A stretch of 64,000 nucleotides of DNA from Streptomyces deccanensis (GTDB lineage Bacteria > Actinomycetota > Actinomycetes > Streptomycetales > Streptomycetaceae). Location of the stretch: NCBI RefSeq assembly GCF_022385335.1, contig NZ_CP092431.1:6076001-6140000 (forward strand). Direction: 5' to 3'. Each line of letters starts with the position of its first letter. Position 1 is the stretch's first letter. Below the pieces are notes generated by a model, which searched no databases, was not told the origin of the DNA, and saw only the letters and a program-made list of their open reading frames with translations. The position numbers and the translations under genes are program-made. Of the stretch, positions 1-8,199 are shown piece by piece.

Positions 1-713
1 ACCTCGACCTGCGGGGCCGGCGGCAGGAGCGCCGGTTCTATGCCCGCCGCCGCCAGGCCCGCCGGGGCCGTGTCCGCCAGGGGGACGCCGTAGCGGGCCA
101 GGCGGAGGGGCATCAGGGATTCGACCGGGGCCTTGCGGCGCCAGGCGCGGCCGTAGCGGGAGCGGAGGCGGGCTTGGTAGACGAGACGTTCCTGCTCCAG
201 CTTGATGACCTGGTCGTAGGAGCGGAGCTCCCAGAGCTTCATCCGGCGCCAGAGCAGGAAGGTGGGGAGCGGGGAGAGCAGCCAGCGGGTGAGGCGGACG
301 CCCTCCATGTGCTTGTCGGCGGTGATGTCGGCGATCCGGCCGACCGCGTGCCGGGCCGCCTCGACCGCGACGACGAACAGGATCGGGATCACCGAGTGCA
401 TGCCCACGCCAAGCGGGTCGGGCCAGGCCGCCGCTCCGTTGAAGGCGATCGTCGCCGCCGTCAGCAGCCACGCCGTCTGGCGCAGCAGCGGGAAGGGGAT
501 GCGGATCCAGGTCAGCAGCAGGTCCAGGGCGAGCAGGACACAGATGCCCGCGTCGATTCCGATCGGGAAGACGTACGAGAAGTTCCCGAAGCCCTTCTGG
601 ACCGCCAGTTCCCGGACCGCCGCGTACGAACCCGCGAAGCCGATCCCGGCGATGATGACGGCGCCGAACACGACCACGCCGATGAGAACGCGGTGCATTC
701 GAGTCAGCTGCAT
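1..713 (-). CDS. DUF2637-like membrane protein (3' end beyond window)
   Basis: Only the first 237 residues are visible, because the gene reads leftward from an ATG at 713 off the window edge. Hydrophobic stretches near residues 7-28, 46-69, 80-97 and 107-120 predict four helices. A cytosolic tail rich in Arg and Leu (for example GRAWRRKAP) follows. The arrangement and the FPIGIDAG segment resemble the DUF2637 family of streptomycetes. Some members are plasmid-borne spread (Spd-type) proteins; the role of chromosomal members is not established. The downstream neighbour on the right is a lipoprotein gene on the same strand, about 145 bp away, with no sign of an operon. The family assignment is by eye. 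Confidence 0.7.
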   Translation of the reverse strand, partial: MQLTRMHRVLIGVVVFGAVIIAGIGFAGSYAAVRELAVQKGFGNFSYVFPIGIDAGICVLLALDLLLTWIRIPFPLLRQTAWLLTAATIAFNGAAAWPDPLGVGMHSVIPILFVVAVEAARHAVGRIADITADKHMEGVRLTRWLLSPLPTFLLWRRMKLWELRSYDQVIKLEQERLVYQARLRSRYGRAWRRKAPVESLMPLRLARYGVPLADTAPAGLAAAGIEPALLPPAPQVE

Positions 714-858
714 TGGCGCGGCCACCCGTACTCCCCTCCCCTTGCGTGTTGTTGCGCGCAACAGAGTGGCACATGTGTACGGCGGACAAGTTGCCGGAGG
801 GCGTCGAGCCCGGTCCCCGCGGGGACCGGGCTCCGACGAACCACCAGGTGAGGCGGGG

Positions 859-1860
859 CTACGACTTGGTCTTCCGGCTGCCGGAGGTGGACGAACCCGA
901 GTCCGAATCGGAATCCGAGCCACCGTCCGCGTCGGAACTCACGTCCGCGCCGGAACCACCCGACGACGACGCCTTCGTCGCTTCCTTCGACGGTGTCTTG
1001 GAAGCGCTCTTCGAGGGCGACCCGGACGGCGACGCAGACGAGTCCGTGCCGTCGTTCGCGTCCTCGATCGCCTCCACGGCGTCCTCGGCGGCGGACTTCG
1101 CGGACTTCAGCAGCGCGGCCGCGTCCGGGGTCTTCTCGCCGGCCAGACCGGCACCGTTGTAGTCGAGCGTGATGACCACGTTCTCCGTGCGCACCACGAC
1201 CGTCTGCTGCTTGAAGGTGTCCCCGTCCTTCTTCAGGTCGTACGTGACCACGGTCGCCTGGTCGCCCAGGCCCGTCGCCGGCTCCGTCTTGACGTTCTTC
1301 GCCCCGTCCACGGCCTTCGCCGCGGTCACCTTCGACTCGAGCGCCTTGGCCGCGCGGTCCTCGCCGGGGCCGTTCGCCGCGTCCGAGGGCAGCAGGTGCA
1401 GGGAGACGCTCAGCCAGCGGTACTGGGAGCCGTCCACACCGTTGTTGTCGAGGCTGATCCAGCGGCAGTCGCCGGTCACGTCCGCCTCGGCCTTGTTGAT
1501 CGCCTTGCCGGACTTCACGCCCTCGGGGACCAGCGACTTCAGCGTCTTGTCGGGGAACACCTCGCACGCGTCCGGCAGCTTCGCGTACTTCGCGGCGACG
1601 ATCTCCGGGGTGGGGGTCTCCTTCACCGACTGCTCAGCGCCCGCCGGGGTCTCGTCACCGGAGGCGCTGTCGGAGCCGGAGTCCGACGAACAGCCGACCG
1701 CCAGCAGCATCACCGGCACGACCGCCGCGCCGACGAGGGCCCGGGAGCGGCCCGGACGCTCGTGCCCGCCGAAGCGCGCCACCCGTCCGAAGCGCGCCAC
1801 CCGTGGCGAACGCTCGCTGCGCGGTGACTGATGCTGGTCTGACTCTGCGGCTCGTCGCAT
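859..1860 (-). CDS. DUF3558-like lipoprotein, first of a tandem pair
   Basis: This is a secreted lipoprotein of about 333 residues. The chosen ATG follows an AAGGA-type ribosome site; an in-frame start 54 bp upstream (1914) is less likely. A long basic leader is followed by a hydrophobic stretch ending in the lipobox LAVGC (near residue 57), so the mature protein should be anchored outside the cell. The central part (DACEVFPDKTL, a later CRWISLD segment, then GLGDQA) has the DUF3558 layout with paired Cys. A Ser/Lys/Asp-rich tail of about 80 residues closes the protein. The leader contains a perfect duplication, ARFGRVARFG. DUF3558 has no established biochemical role. The next gene upstream is a second member of the family. 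Confidence 0.8.
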   Translation of the reverse strand: MRRAAESDQHQSPRSERSPRVARFGRVARFGGHERPGRSRALVGAAVVPVMLLAVGCSSDSGSDSASGDETPAGAEQSVKETPTPEIVAAKYAKLPDACEVFPDKTLKSLVPEGVKSGKAINKAEADVTGDCRWISLDNNGVDGSQYRWLSVSLHLLPSDAANGPGEDRAAKALESKVTAAKAVDGAKNVKTEPATGLGDQATVVTYDLKKDGDTFKQQTVVVRTENVVITLDYNGAGLAGEKTPDAAALLKSAKSAAEDAVEAIEDANDGTDSSASPSGSPSKSASKTPSKEATKASSSGGSGADVSSDADGGSDSDSDSGSSTSGSRKTKS

Positions 1861-1989
1861 GGTTCCTTCGCAATCGGACAAACGGACAATCGGATCGGGG
1901 TTCCGAGAGGCCACCGTACGCGGTGAAGAAGAAGTGCGGTTCTGGTTCGGATGGTTCGTGTGGGCACCCGAACCGCCCCCGGGCCTACG

Positions 1990-2853
1990 TCAGTCGTCGA
2001 ACGTGTCGGCCAGCCGCTGCGCCAGATTCCGGGCCCTGTCCTGCATTTCCTCACTGTCCGGCACCACCGTCGTGGTCGCCGGCTGCTCCTCGTACTCGAC
2101 GGTCACGAGCACGTTGGACGTGCGGAACACCACAGTCACGGTCCGCTGCTTGCTCGTGCCGAGCGCGTCGTCGAGGAACGCCTCGTCGCCGAGGCCGTCG
2201 AGCGTGCGGGGCTGGAGGGAGGCGGGGGTGCCGGAGGCGCTGGGGGAGGGGGAGGAGGATCCGGAGGACGCGGCGGATCCGGAGGCGGAGGCCGAGGAAC
2301 TCGTCGACGGATCGGCGGTGGCCCCGCCCGACGTCTGTGTCTTCTCGGGCTCGTCGCTCTCCTCGTCAGCGCCCTCGCTGTCCTCCTCCGACACGGACGG
2401 CGTCGGCTCCGGCAGATCGGCCGCCTCGACCTTCCCGCCGTAGACCTCCTGCGCCTTGCTGTCGTCGCTGACCCCGTTGCCCCAAGACACGATGCGCTCG
2501 AAGCCGACGAAGAGGTAGTGGGTGGCGTCCGCGGCCTCCACCTTCCAGCGGCAGCCGGCCTTCTGGTCCGTGTCGTACGTCTGCGTCGCGTCACCCTCGT
2601 ACGCCTGCCGGCGCTTGGCCTCGTCGGGGAGTTGCCCGATGCCGGGAAGGAGGGTGTCGAGAGTGTCCTGGCCGACCGAGGCGCAGGGTTCCGGGAGCGT
2701 GTCGTAGCGGCCGGGCTGGGCGACGGTGGCCGAGGCGGTGGCCTCGCCCGGGCGGGGGTCGTCGGGGGAACCGTCGTCGCTCGATCCCGTGCACGCGGCC
2801 AGCAGTGCCGCGAGGAGCACGGCGACGCCGGGTACGTACGCCTTCCGCTGCAC
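1990..2853 (-). CDS. DUF3558-like lipoprotein, second of a tandem pair
   Basis: This 287-residue lipoprotein starts at a GTG preceded by GAGGAG with a 7-base gap. The short signal is VQRKAYVPG followed by a hydrophobic core and the lipobox LLAAC, so lipidation should fall near residue 18. The body resembles the neighbouring lipoprotein: a CASVGQDTLDTLLPG segment, a CRWKVEA segment, and GLGDEAFLDD followed by a strand about VVFRTSNV. A Ser/Glu/Pro-rich low-complexity insert of about 60 residues sits in the middle. Both genes face away from rtcB. A tandem pair of diverged DUF3558 proteins suggests duplication, and the function is unknown. A much longer in-frame reading upstream is only the shadow of rtcB. 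Confidence 0.8.
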   Translation of the reverse strand: MQRKAYVPGVAVLLAALLAACTGSSDDGSPDDPRPGEATASATVAQPGRYDTLPEPCASVGQDTLDTLLPGIGQLPDEAKRRQAYEGDATQTYDTDQKAGCRWKVEAADATHYLFVGFERIVSWGNGVSDDSKAQEVYGGKVEAADLPEPTPSVSEEDSEGADEESDEPEKTQTSGGATADPSTSSSASASGSAASSGSSSPSPSASGTPASLQPRTLDGLGDEAFLDDALGTSKQRTVTVVFRTSNVLVTVEYEEQPATTTVVPDSEEMQDRARNLAQRLADTFDD

Positions 2854-2921
2854 GGTGGGGCTCCTCTCGACGGGGTCCCTCGGGACGCCTGCGCAGTCCT
2901 GCCTGTGGTTATTCACTTGCC

Positions 2922-2942
2922 GCCCGGGGGTGACCCCCGGGC
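2922..2942. promoter_or_regulatory. GC-rich perfect hairpin between the lipoprotein gene and rtcB
   Basis: Two 9-base arms (GCCCGGGGG and CCCCCGGGC) are separated by only three bases. The hairpin lies about 70 bp upstream of the GTG of the leftward lipoprotein gene and 115 bp upstream of the rtcB ATG, within the 204-bp divergent promoter region. It could be an operator or part of a structured 5' leader. No T-run follows it on either strand, so it is not a classical terminator. Confidence 0.5.
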
Positions 2943-3057
2943 ACCATGTGTATCGCACGCACTGCTGTGAACGCCGGTCCGGCATCCCATTCGTAGACCT
3001 TGGCGACGGTTTTGCGTTCTGTGACTTTGATGGGTTTTCCAGGGGGATGAGGGCGAA

Positions 3058-4251
3058 ATGTCGTACGTCGAGATACCGGGTGCGAAGGTACCCATCCGTC
3101 TGTGGACCGACCCCGCGTCGGTGGAGGAGGGGGCGCTCCAGCAGCTCCGCAACGTCGCCACCCTCCCCTGGATCAAGGGCCTCGCCGTCATGCCGGACGT
3201 GCACTACGGAAAGGGCGCGACGGTCGGGTCCGTCATCGCCATGCGGGGAGCCGTGTGTCCGGCGGCGGTGGGCGTCGACATCGGCTGCGGCATGTCGGCG
3301 GTGAAGACGTCCCTGACCGCCAACGACCTCCCCGGGGACCTGTCCCGGCTGCGGTCGAAGGTCGAACAGGCGATCCCGGTGGGCCGGGGCATGCACGCCG
3401 ACCCGGTCGACCCGGGCGGCCTGCACGGCTTCGCCGTCGGCGGGTGGGACGGGTTCTGGGGGCGGTTCGACGGGGTGGCGGAGGCGGTCAAGTTCCGTCA
3501 TGACCGTGCGGAGAAGCAGATGGGGACGCTCGGATCCGGCAACCACTTTGTAGAGATCTGCACGGATACGACCGGTTCCGTCTGGTTGATGCTGCACTCC
3601 GGCTCCCGGAACATCGGCAAGGAGCTGGCGGAGCATCACATCGGCATCGCCCAGAAGCTCCCGCACAACCAGGGCCTGGTCGACCGCGACCTCGCCGTCT
3701 TCATCGCGGACACCCCGCAGATGGCGGCGTACCGCAACGACCTGTTCTGGGCGCAGGAGTACGCGAAGTACAACCGCTCGATCATGATGGCGCTCCTCAA
3801 GGACGTCGTCCGCAAGGAGTTCAAGAAGGCGAAGCCGACCTTCGAGCCCGAGATCAGCGCGCACCACAACTACGTGGCCGAGGAGCGCTACGACGGCATG
3901 GACCTGCTGGTGACCCGGAAGGGCGCGATCCGCGCGGGCTCCGGTGAGTACGGGATCATCCCGGGCTCGATGGGCACCGGTTCGTACATCGTGAAGGGTC
4001 TCGGCAACGAGAAGGCGTTCAACTCGGCCTCGCACGGCGCCGGTCGGCGGATGAGCCGGACGGCCGCCAAGCGCCGCTTCTCGACGAAGGACCTGGAGGA
4101 GCAGACGCGCGGCGTGGAGTGCCGCAAGGACTCCGGCGTCGTCGACGAGATCCCGGGCGCCTACAAGCCGATCGAGCAGGTCATCGACCAGCAGCGGGAC
4201 CTGGTCCAAGTGGTGGCGAAGCTGAAGCAGGTCGTGTGCGTGAAGGGCTGA
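3058..4251 (+). CDS. rtcB: RtcB-family RNA ligase
   Basis: RtcB joins RNA 2',3'-cyclic-phosphate or 3'-phosphate ends to 5'-hydroxyl ends using GTP and Mn2+, in tRNA or other RNA repair. The 397-residue length is normal for bacterial members. Expected metal-site motifs are present: MPDVHYGKG (45-53), GVDIGCGM (72-79, Cys77), GSGNHFVE (159-166), HSGSR (180-184) and HHN (269-271). SHGAGR (325-330) carries the His that becomes guanylylated in characterised enzymes (His326 here). The start follows AGGGGGATGAGG. No rtcA, archease or RtcR-like regulator lies nearby, so what RNA it repairs is not indicated by the context. Confidence 0.96.
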   Translation: MSYVEIPGAKVPIRLWTDPASVEEGALQQLRNVATLPWIKGLAVMPDVHYGKGATVGSVIAMRGAVCPAAVGVDIGCGMSAVKTSLTANDLPGDLSRLRSKVEQAIPVGRGMHADPVDPGGLHGFAVGGWDGFWGRFDGVAEAVKFRHDRAEKQMGTLGSGNHFVEICTDTTGSVWLMLHSGSRNIGKELAEHHIGIAQKLPHNQGLVDRDLAVFIADTPQMAAYRNDLFWAQEYAKYNRSIMMALLKDVVRKEFKKAKPTFEPEISAHHNYVAEERYDGMDLLVTRKGAIRAGSGEYGIIPGSMGTGSYIVKGLGNEKAFNSASHGAGRRMSRTAAKRRFSTKDLEEQTRGVECRKDSGVVDEIPGAYKPIEQVIDQQRDLVQVVAKLKQVVCVKG

Positions 4252-4299
4252 CGCCCCGCCTCGCGGCGACCCCTGGGCTCACCGTGGCAGGGTGAGGAC

Positions 4300-4635
4300 A
4301 TGGTCATCGCTCGTTCCGCCGCTCTGTTCCTGCTCGCCGCGTTGTTCGAGATCGGTGGGGCCTGGCTGGTGTGGCAGGGGGTGCGGGAGCACCGGGGGTG
4401 GGTGTGGATCGGGGCCGGGGTCGTGGCGCTGGGGGCGTACGGGTTCGTGGCGACGTTCCAGCCGGACGCGCACTTCGGGCGGATCCTCGCCGCGTACGGG
4501 GGGATCTTCGTCGCCGGGTCGATCGCCTGGGGGATGGTCGCGGACGGCTACCGGCCCGACCGCTGGGACGTCACGGGCGCGTTGATCTGCCTCGCGGGCA
4601 TGGCCGTGATCATGTACGCGCCGCGCGGTGGGTGA
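4300..4635 (+). CDS. YnfA family small membrane protein
   Basis: This protein of 111 residues has four hydrophobic segments at about residues 3-24, 33-50, 61-80 and 90-107. The first contains [10 protein letters not shown], close to the YnfA/UPF0060 family signature; that family shares the fold of small multidrug-resistance transporters. Segment ends such as GWVWIGAGV and [10 protein letters not shown] also match. Substrate and physiological role are unknown. It begins about 48 bp after rtcB on the same strand and may be read from the same transcript, but no functional link is apparent. The ATG was chosen because it starts at the first helix. Confidence 0.88.
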   Translation: MVIARSAALFLLAALFEIGGAWLVWQGVREHRGWVWIGAGVVALGAYGFVATFQPDAHFGRILAAYGGIFVAGSIAWGMVADGYRPDRWDVTGALICLAGMAVIMYAPRGG

Positions 4636-4648
4636 CGGCGGCCACCGG

Positions 4649-5092
4649 CTATGAGGGCTGCGCCAACTCCTCCGGCAGCAGGCCGAGTTGCTCCAGGAAG
4701 CCCAGCTGGTCGAAGTAGAGCCGGTAGCTGGTGATCTGGCCGTCCCGGACGGTGGCGAAGTCCACGCCGCGGATCCTGATGTCCTTGTGGGTGGCGGGGA
4801 TGGACGTTCCGTCGGGGAACGCCAGCGGGCCGGTGTTGGTGCCGCTGAAGATTCCCTCGTCGATGGCCGTGTCGCCGACCTCGAAGGAGGAGAGCGACTC
4901 GTACGTGGCCTCGGGCATGGCGTCCGTCATCTGCTGCCAGTACTCGGCGATGGCGTCCCGGCCGTGGAGTTCTCCACCGTCCGGGGTGTGGGCGACCGCG
5001 TCCTCCGCGAAGAGGTTCGCGATGGTCTTGGGGTCCTGGTGTGTGGTGAGCGCCTCGGTGAGCTGGTCCATCAGCTCGCGCGCCTGTCCCAT
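4649..5092 (-). CDS. SnoaL-like / NTF2-fold protein
   Basis: This 147-residue protein begins at an ATG with an excellent ribosome site (GGAGG, 7 bases away). An N-terminal helix carries LTEALTTHQDPKTIANLFAE. It is followed by DAVAHTPDGGELHGRDAI and by strands ending in RDGQITSYRLYFDQ, the alpha+beta cone pattern of SnoaL-like polyketide cyclases and nuclear transport factor 2-like proteins. Such proteins range from cyclases and isomerases to stress proteins, so no reaction can be given. It lies convergent to the YnfA gene (13 bp apart) and divergent from the dehydrogenase, sharing a promoter region of about 105 bp. Confidence 0.85.
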   Translation of the reverse strand: MGQARELMDQLTEALTTHQDPKTIANLFAEDAVAHTPDGGELHGRDAIAEYWQQMTDAMPEATYESLSSFEVGDTAIDEGIFSGTNTGPLAFPDGTSIPATHKDIRIRGVDFATVRDGQITSYRLYFDQLGFLEQLGLLPEELAQPS

Positions 5093-5197
5093 GATCCACC
5101 TCCTGTACCGGGGATCACCTCTCTCATTGTCCCACCGCACGCCTATCCTGGCCGGGCAGAGACCGACGTTCGATCCGTACCGCCTCAGGAGCAGCTC

Positions 5198-5974
5198 ATG
5201 GCCACCGCCGTACCGTCCGCCGCCTCCCGCATCGCCGTCGTCACCGGTGCGAGCAGCGGGATCGGCGCCGCCACGGCCCGGCAGCTCGCCGCGGCCGGGT
5301 ACCGGGTGGTGCTCACCGCGCGGCGCAAGGACCGGATCGAGGCGCTGGCCGAGGAGATCAACGACGGCGGCGGACAGGCCACCGCGTACCCCCTGGACGT
5401 CACGGACCGCGCGGCGGTCGACGAGTTCGCGACCGCGTTCAAGAAGATCGGTGTGCTGGTCAACAACGCGGGCGGCGCGCTCGGCGCCGACCCGGTGGCC
5501 ACCGGGGACCCGGCCGACTGGCGCACGATGTACGAGACGAACGTCATCGGCACCCTGAACGTCACCCAGGCCCTGCTGCCCGCGCTGACCGCGAGCGGTG
5601 ACGGCACGGTGGTCGTGGTCTCGTCGACGGCCGGGCACGGGACGTACGAGGGCGGCGCGGGCTATGTCGCCGCCAAGCACGGCGCGCACGTCCTCGCGGA
5701 GACACTGCGGCTGGAGATCGTCGGGACGCCGGTGCGGGTGATCGAGGTGGCGCCCGGCATGGTGAAGACGGACGAGTTCGCGCTGACCCGCTTCGGCGGC
5801 GACAAGGAGAAGGCCGAGAGCGTCTACCAGGGCGTCGCCGAGCCCCTGACCGCCGACGACGTCGCCGACACGATCACCTGGGCGGTCACCCGGCCCAGCC
5901 ATGTGAACGTCGACCTCCTGGTCCTGCGCCCGCGCGCCCAGGCCTCCAACACCAAGGTCCACCGGGAACTGTGA
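5198..5974 (+). CDS. Short-chain dehydrogenase/reductase
   Basis: This is a classical SDR of 258 residues. TGASSGIG (16-23) is the cofactor loop. TARRK after the second strand favours NADP(H). NNAG (89-92) and N115 are present. The catalytic set is S142/S143, Tyr156 and Lys160 (YVAAK). The C-terminal half (VIEVAPGMVKTDEF, then VDLLVLRPRAQ) resembles the YdfG/serine-dehydrogenase-like SDRs, which oxidise small hydroxy acids; the substrate here is not known. AGGAGC lies 6-8 bases before the ATG. The stop overlaps the GTG of the tiny membrane gene (GTGA), so the two are translationally coupled. Confidence 0.93.
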   Translation: MATAVPSAASRIAVVTGASSGIGAATARQLAAAGYRVVLTARRKDRIEALAEEINDGGGQATAYPLDVTDRAAVDEFATAFKKIGVLVNNAGGALGADPVATGDPADWRTMYETNVIGTLNVTQALLPALTASGDGTVVVVSSTAGHGTYEGGAGYVAAKHGAHVLAETLRLEIVGTPVRVIEVAPGMVKTDEFALTRFGGDKEKAESVYQGVAEPLTADDVADTITWAVTRPSHVNVDLLVLRPRAQASNTKVHREL

Positions 5975-6123
5975 GCGCGGACGAGGAGCTGACGCCCGAG
6001 CAGCGCCGGCTCGCCGAGGAGAAGAAGAACGAGCGGTACGTGTGGTGGTACCTCGCGTACTTCCTCTTCGGCATCCACCTCGTCGCCTTCGTGATGATCT
6101 ACGCGGTCACGCACGCGAAGTAG
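5971..6123 (+). CDS. Tiny single-pass membrane protein (DUF6126-like)
   Basis: This is a 50-residue protein starting at GTG inside the stop of the dehydrogenase gene. An acidic and basic N-terminal half (EELTPEQRRLAEEKKNER) is followed by one helix (YVWWYLAYFLFGIHL continuing to about residue 46) and a short HAK tail. It resembles the small streptomycete membrane proteins grouped as DUF6126; that name is tentative. The four-base overlap means co-translation with the SDR, suggesting they are conserved partners. Its function is unknown. Confidence 0.72.
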   Translation: MSADEELTPEQRRLAEEKKNERYVWWYLAYFLFGIHLVAFVMIYAVTHAK

Positions 6124-6124
6124 G

Positions 6125-6946
6125 TCAGCCGGGGGACGCCGCCTGCGCGTACGCCGTGGGCGACACCCCCACCGTCGCCGTGAAGTCGCGGACGAGGTGG
6201 GCCTGGTCGGCGTAGCCGAGGTCGGCGGCGAGCGCGGCCCAGTCGATCGCCCGGTCGGTCTCGGCGCGTTCCAGGGCCTCGTGGATGCGGTAGCGCAAGA
6301 TCACCCACTTGGGGCCGACGCCGACGTACACGGAGAACAGGCGCTGCAGGACGCGGACGGACACGCCCTCGGCGCGGGCGAAGTCGGTGACGCGGCGAAT
6401 CGCGCGGTCGGTGCGGATGCGGTCGACGAGGGCCATGGCGAGGTCGGCCTGCGGGTCGGGGCGCGGGTCGAGCCCGGTCAGGAACGCGTCGAGGGCGGCG
6501 ACCCGGGCGTCCTCGTCGTCCGGGGCGAGGATCGCGGCCGGGTCGAGGGTCCTGGCCGCGTCGGGGAAGGCCTCGGGGTGTCGTACCCGGCGGCCGGTCC
6601 AGTGCGTCGCCGGGTGGGCCGGGGCGAAGGGGCGGAAGCCGCCGGGGCGGAACTGGATGCCGCAGACCCGGCCCCTGCCCTCCAGTTTCTGGGTGAACAG
6701 GGTCTGGCCGATGCCGGAGATCTCCGCGAAGGGTTCCTGTCCCTCGTACCGCTGGAAGACGATGTTGACCGAGGGGTGCGGGACGACCTGGGTGACGTAC
6801 GGCTCGGGCAGGTCCCAGTCGATCAGCCAGTAGTGCTCCAGATACGGGCGCAGCGGCTCGGCGGGCTCGCGGCGGCGGAAGCGGACCCGGGCGAAGAGCT
6901 CGGGGGCGTCGACGATGCCTCGGGTGTCACGGCGTGGGGCGGCCAT
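6125..6946 (-). CDS. AraC-family transcriptional regulator
   Basis: This 273-residue regulator has an N-terminal DUF6597-like sensing half (PYLEHYWLIDWDLPEPYV, then HPSVNIVF and IQFRPGGFRPF). Its C-terminal AraC DNA-binding half begins at about residue 180. The second helix-turn-helix is visible as WAALAADLGYADQAHLVRDF followed by GVSPTAY. The first is FARAEGVSVRVLQRLFSVYVGVGPKWV. The ligand is unknown. It is divergent from the flavin monooxygenase gene, separated by about 115 bp, and could control that operon. Its stop lies just beyond the tiny membrane gene, in convergent arrangement. Confidence 0.92.
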   Translation of the reverse strand: MAAPRRDTRGIVDAPELFARVRFRRREPAEPLRPYLEHYWLIDWDLPEPYVTQVVPHPSVNIVFQRYEGQEPFAEISGIGQTLFTQKLEGRGRVCGIQFRPGGFRPFAPAHPATHWTGRRVRHPEAFPDAARTLDPAAILAPDDEDARVAALDAFLTGLDPRPDPQADLAMALVDRIRTDRAIRRVTDFARAEGVSVRVLQRLFSVYVGVGPKWVILRYRIHEALERAETDRAIDWAALAADLGYADQAHLVRDFTATVGVSPTAYAQAASPG

Positions 6947-7023
6947 GGGCCGATCGTAAGGACGGGCACTGACAGCGCCGCCGTCCCGGGAGGAATAGTG
7001 GAGAGGGGGCCCTCGTTCATGGG

Positions 7024-7044
7024 TATAGTTGAATCGTAAACAAC
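7024..7044 (+). promoter_or_regulatory. AT-rich promoter/operator of the flavin oxidoreductase pair
   Basis: An AT-rich patch (TATAGTTGAATCGTAAACAA) sits about 20 bp before the monooxygenase start in otherwise GC-rich DNA. It holds a GTTG...CAAC inverted repeat (7028-7044) overlapping a TATAGT hexamer that could be a -10 box. A repressor binding here would block transcription. AraC, MarR or HxlR-type regulators are possible; the binding protein is inferred, not shown. Confidence 0.4.
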
Positions 7045-7062
7045 CTGGAGAGGGTGGCAGCG

Positions 7063-8199
7063 ATGATGCAGTTCGGGATCTTCAGCGTCGGTGATGTGAC
7101 GCCGGACCCCACCACGGGCCGGACGCCGACCGAGCGCGAGCGCATCAAGGCGATGGTCGCGATCGCGCTGAAGGCGGAGGAGGTCGGCCTCGACGTCTTC
7201 GCCACCGGTGAGCACCACAACCCGCCGTTCGTGCCGTCGTCGCCGACGACCATGCTCGGCTACGTCGCCGCGCGCACCGAGAAGCTGATCCTCTCCACCT
7301 CCACGACGCTCATCACCACCAACGACCCGGTGAAGATCGCCGAGGACTTCGCGATGCTCCAGCACCTGGCCGACGGGCGGGTCGACCTGATGATGGGACG
7401 CGGGAACACCGGCCCGGTCTACCCGTGGTTCGGGCAGGACATCCGGCAGGGCATCAACCTCGCCATCGAGAACTACGCCCTGCTGCGCCGACTGTGGCGT
7501 GAGGACGTCGTCACCTGGGAGGGCAAGTTCCGCACGCCGCTCCAGGGCTTCACCTCCACGCCCCGCCCGCTGGACGGCGTACCGCCGTTCGTCTGGCACG
7601 GCTCCATCCGCTCGCCCGAGATCGCCGAGCAGGCCGCGTACTACGGCGACGGCTTCTTCCACAACAACATCTTCTGGCCGGCCGAGCACACCCAGCGCAT
7701 GGTCGAGCTGTACCGGCAGCGGTACGCCCACTACGGGCACGGCACGCCCGAGCAGGCGATCGTCGGCCTCGGCGGACACATCTTCATGCGGAAGAACTCG
7801 CAGGACGCGGTACGGGAGTTCCGGCCGTACTTCGATGTCGCGCCGGTCTACGGCAACGGGCCCTCCCTGGAGGACTTCGCCGACCAGACGCCGCTCACCG
7901 TCGGCTCGCCGCAGCAGGTGATCGAGAAGACGCTGGCGTTCCGCGAGTACGCCGGTGACTACCAGCGGCAGCTGTTCCTGGTCGACCACGCGGGGCTGCC
8001 GCTGAAGACCGTCCTCGAACAGCTCGACATGCTCGGCGAAGAGGTCGTGCCGGTGCTGCGGAAGGAGTTCGCGAAGGGGCGCCCGGCGGACGTGCCGGAC
8101 GCGCCGACCCACGGGTCGCTGCTGGACGCGGCGGAGAAGGACGCGGAGAACAACGTCGCGGAGAAGAAGGACGCGGAGAAGAAGGAGAGCGTGTCGTGA
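7063..8199 (+). CDS. LLM-class flavin-dependent monooxygenase (CE1758-like)
   Basis: This is a bacterial-luciferase-fold enzyme of about 378 residues. Features include FATGEHHNPPF near residue 50, the strand LILSTSTTLITTNDP, GRVDLMMGRGNTGPVYPWFG, and VWHGSIRSPEIAEQAAYYGDG toward the middle. Such enzymes use FMNH2 and O2 supplied by a separate reductase. The next gene is that reductase, overlapping by four bases, so the pair is one two-component monooxygenase. The substrate is unknown. The ATG at 7063 is about 9 bases from GGAGAGG; a GTG at 7054 abuts that site and is unlikely. The C-terminus carries a charged repeat, AEKDAENN then AEKKDAEKK, probably unstructured. Confidence 0.92.
   Translation: MMQFGIFSVGDVTPDPTTGRTPTERERIKAMVAIALKAEEVGLDVFATGEHHNPPFVPSSPTTMLGYVAARTEKLILSTSTTLITTNDPVKIAEDFAMLQHLADGRVDLMMGRGNTGPVYPWFGQDIRQGINLAIENYALLRRLWREDVVTWEGKFRTPLQGFTSTPRPLDGVPPFVWHGSIRSPEIAEQAAYYGDGFFHNNIFWPAEHTQRMVELYRQRYAHYGHGTPEQAIVGLGGHIFMRKNSQDAVREFRPYFDVAPVYGNGPSLEDFADQTPLTVGSPQQVIEKTLAFREYAGDYQRQLFLVDHAGLPLKTVLEQLDMLGEEVVPVLRKEFAKGRPADVPDAPTHGSLLDAAEKDAENNVAEKKDAEKKESVS

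Noticed and set aside
1990..4209. A long leftward open frame through rtcB
   Set aside because: It is the antisense shadow of rtcB; only the part to 2853 has a lipoprotein signal and a good ribosome site.
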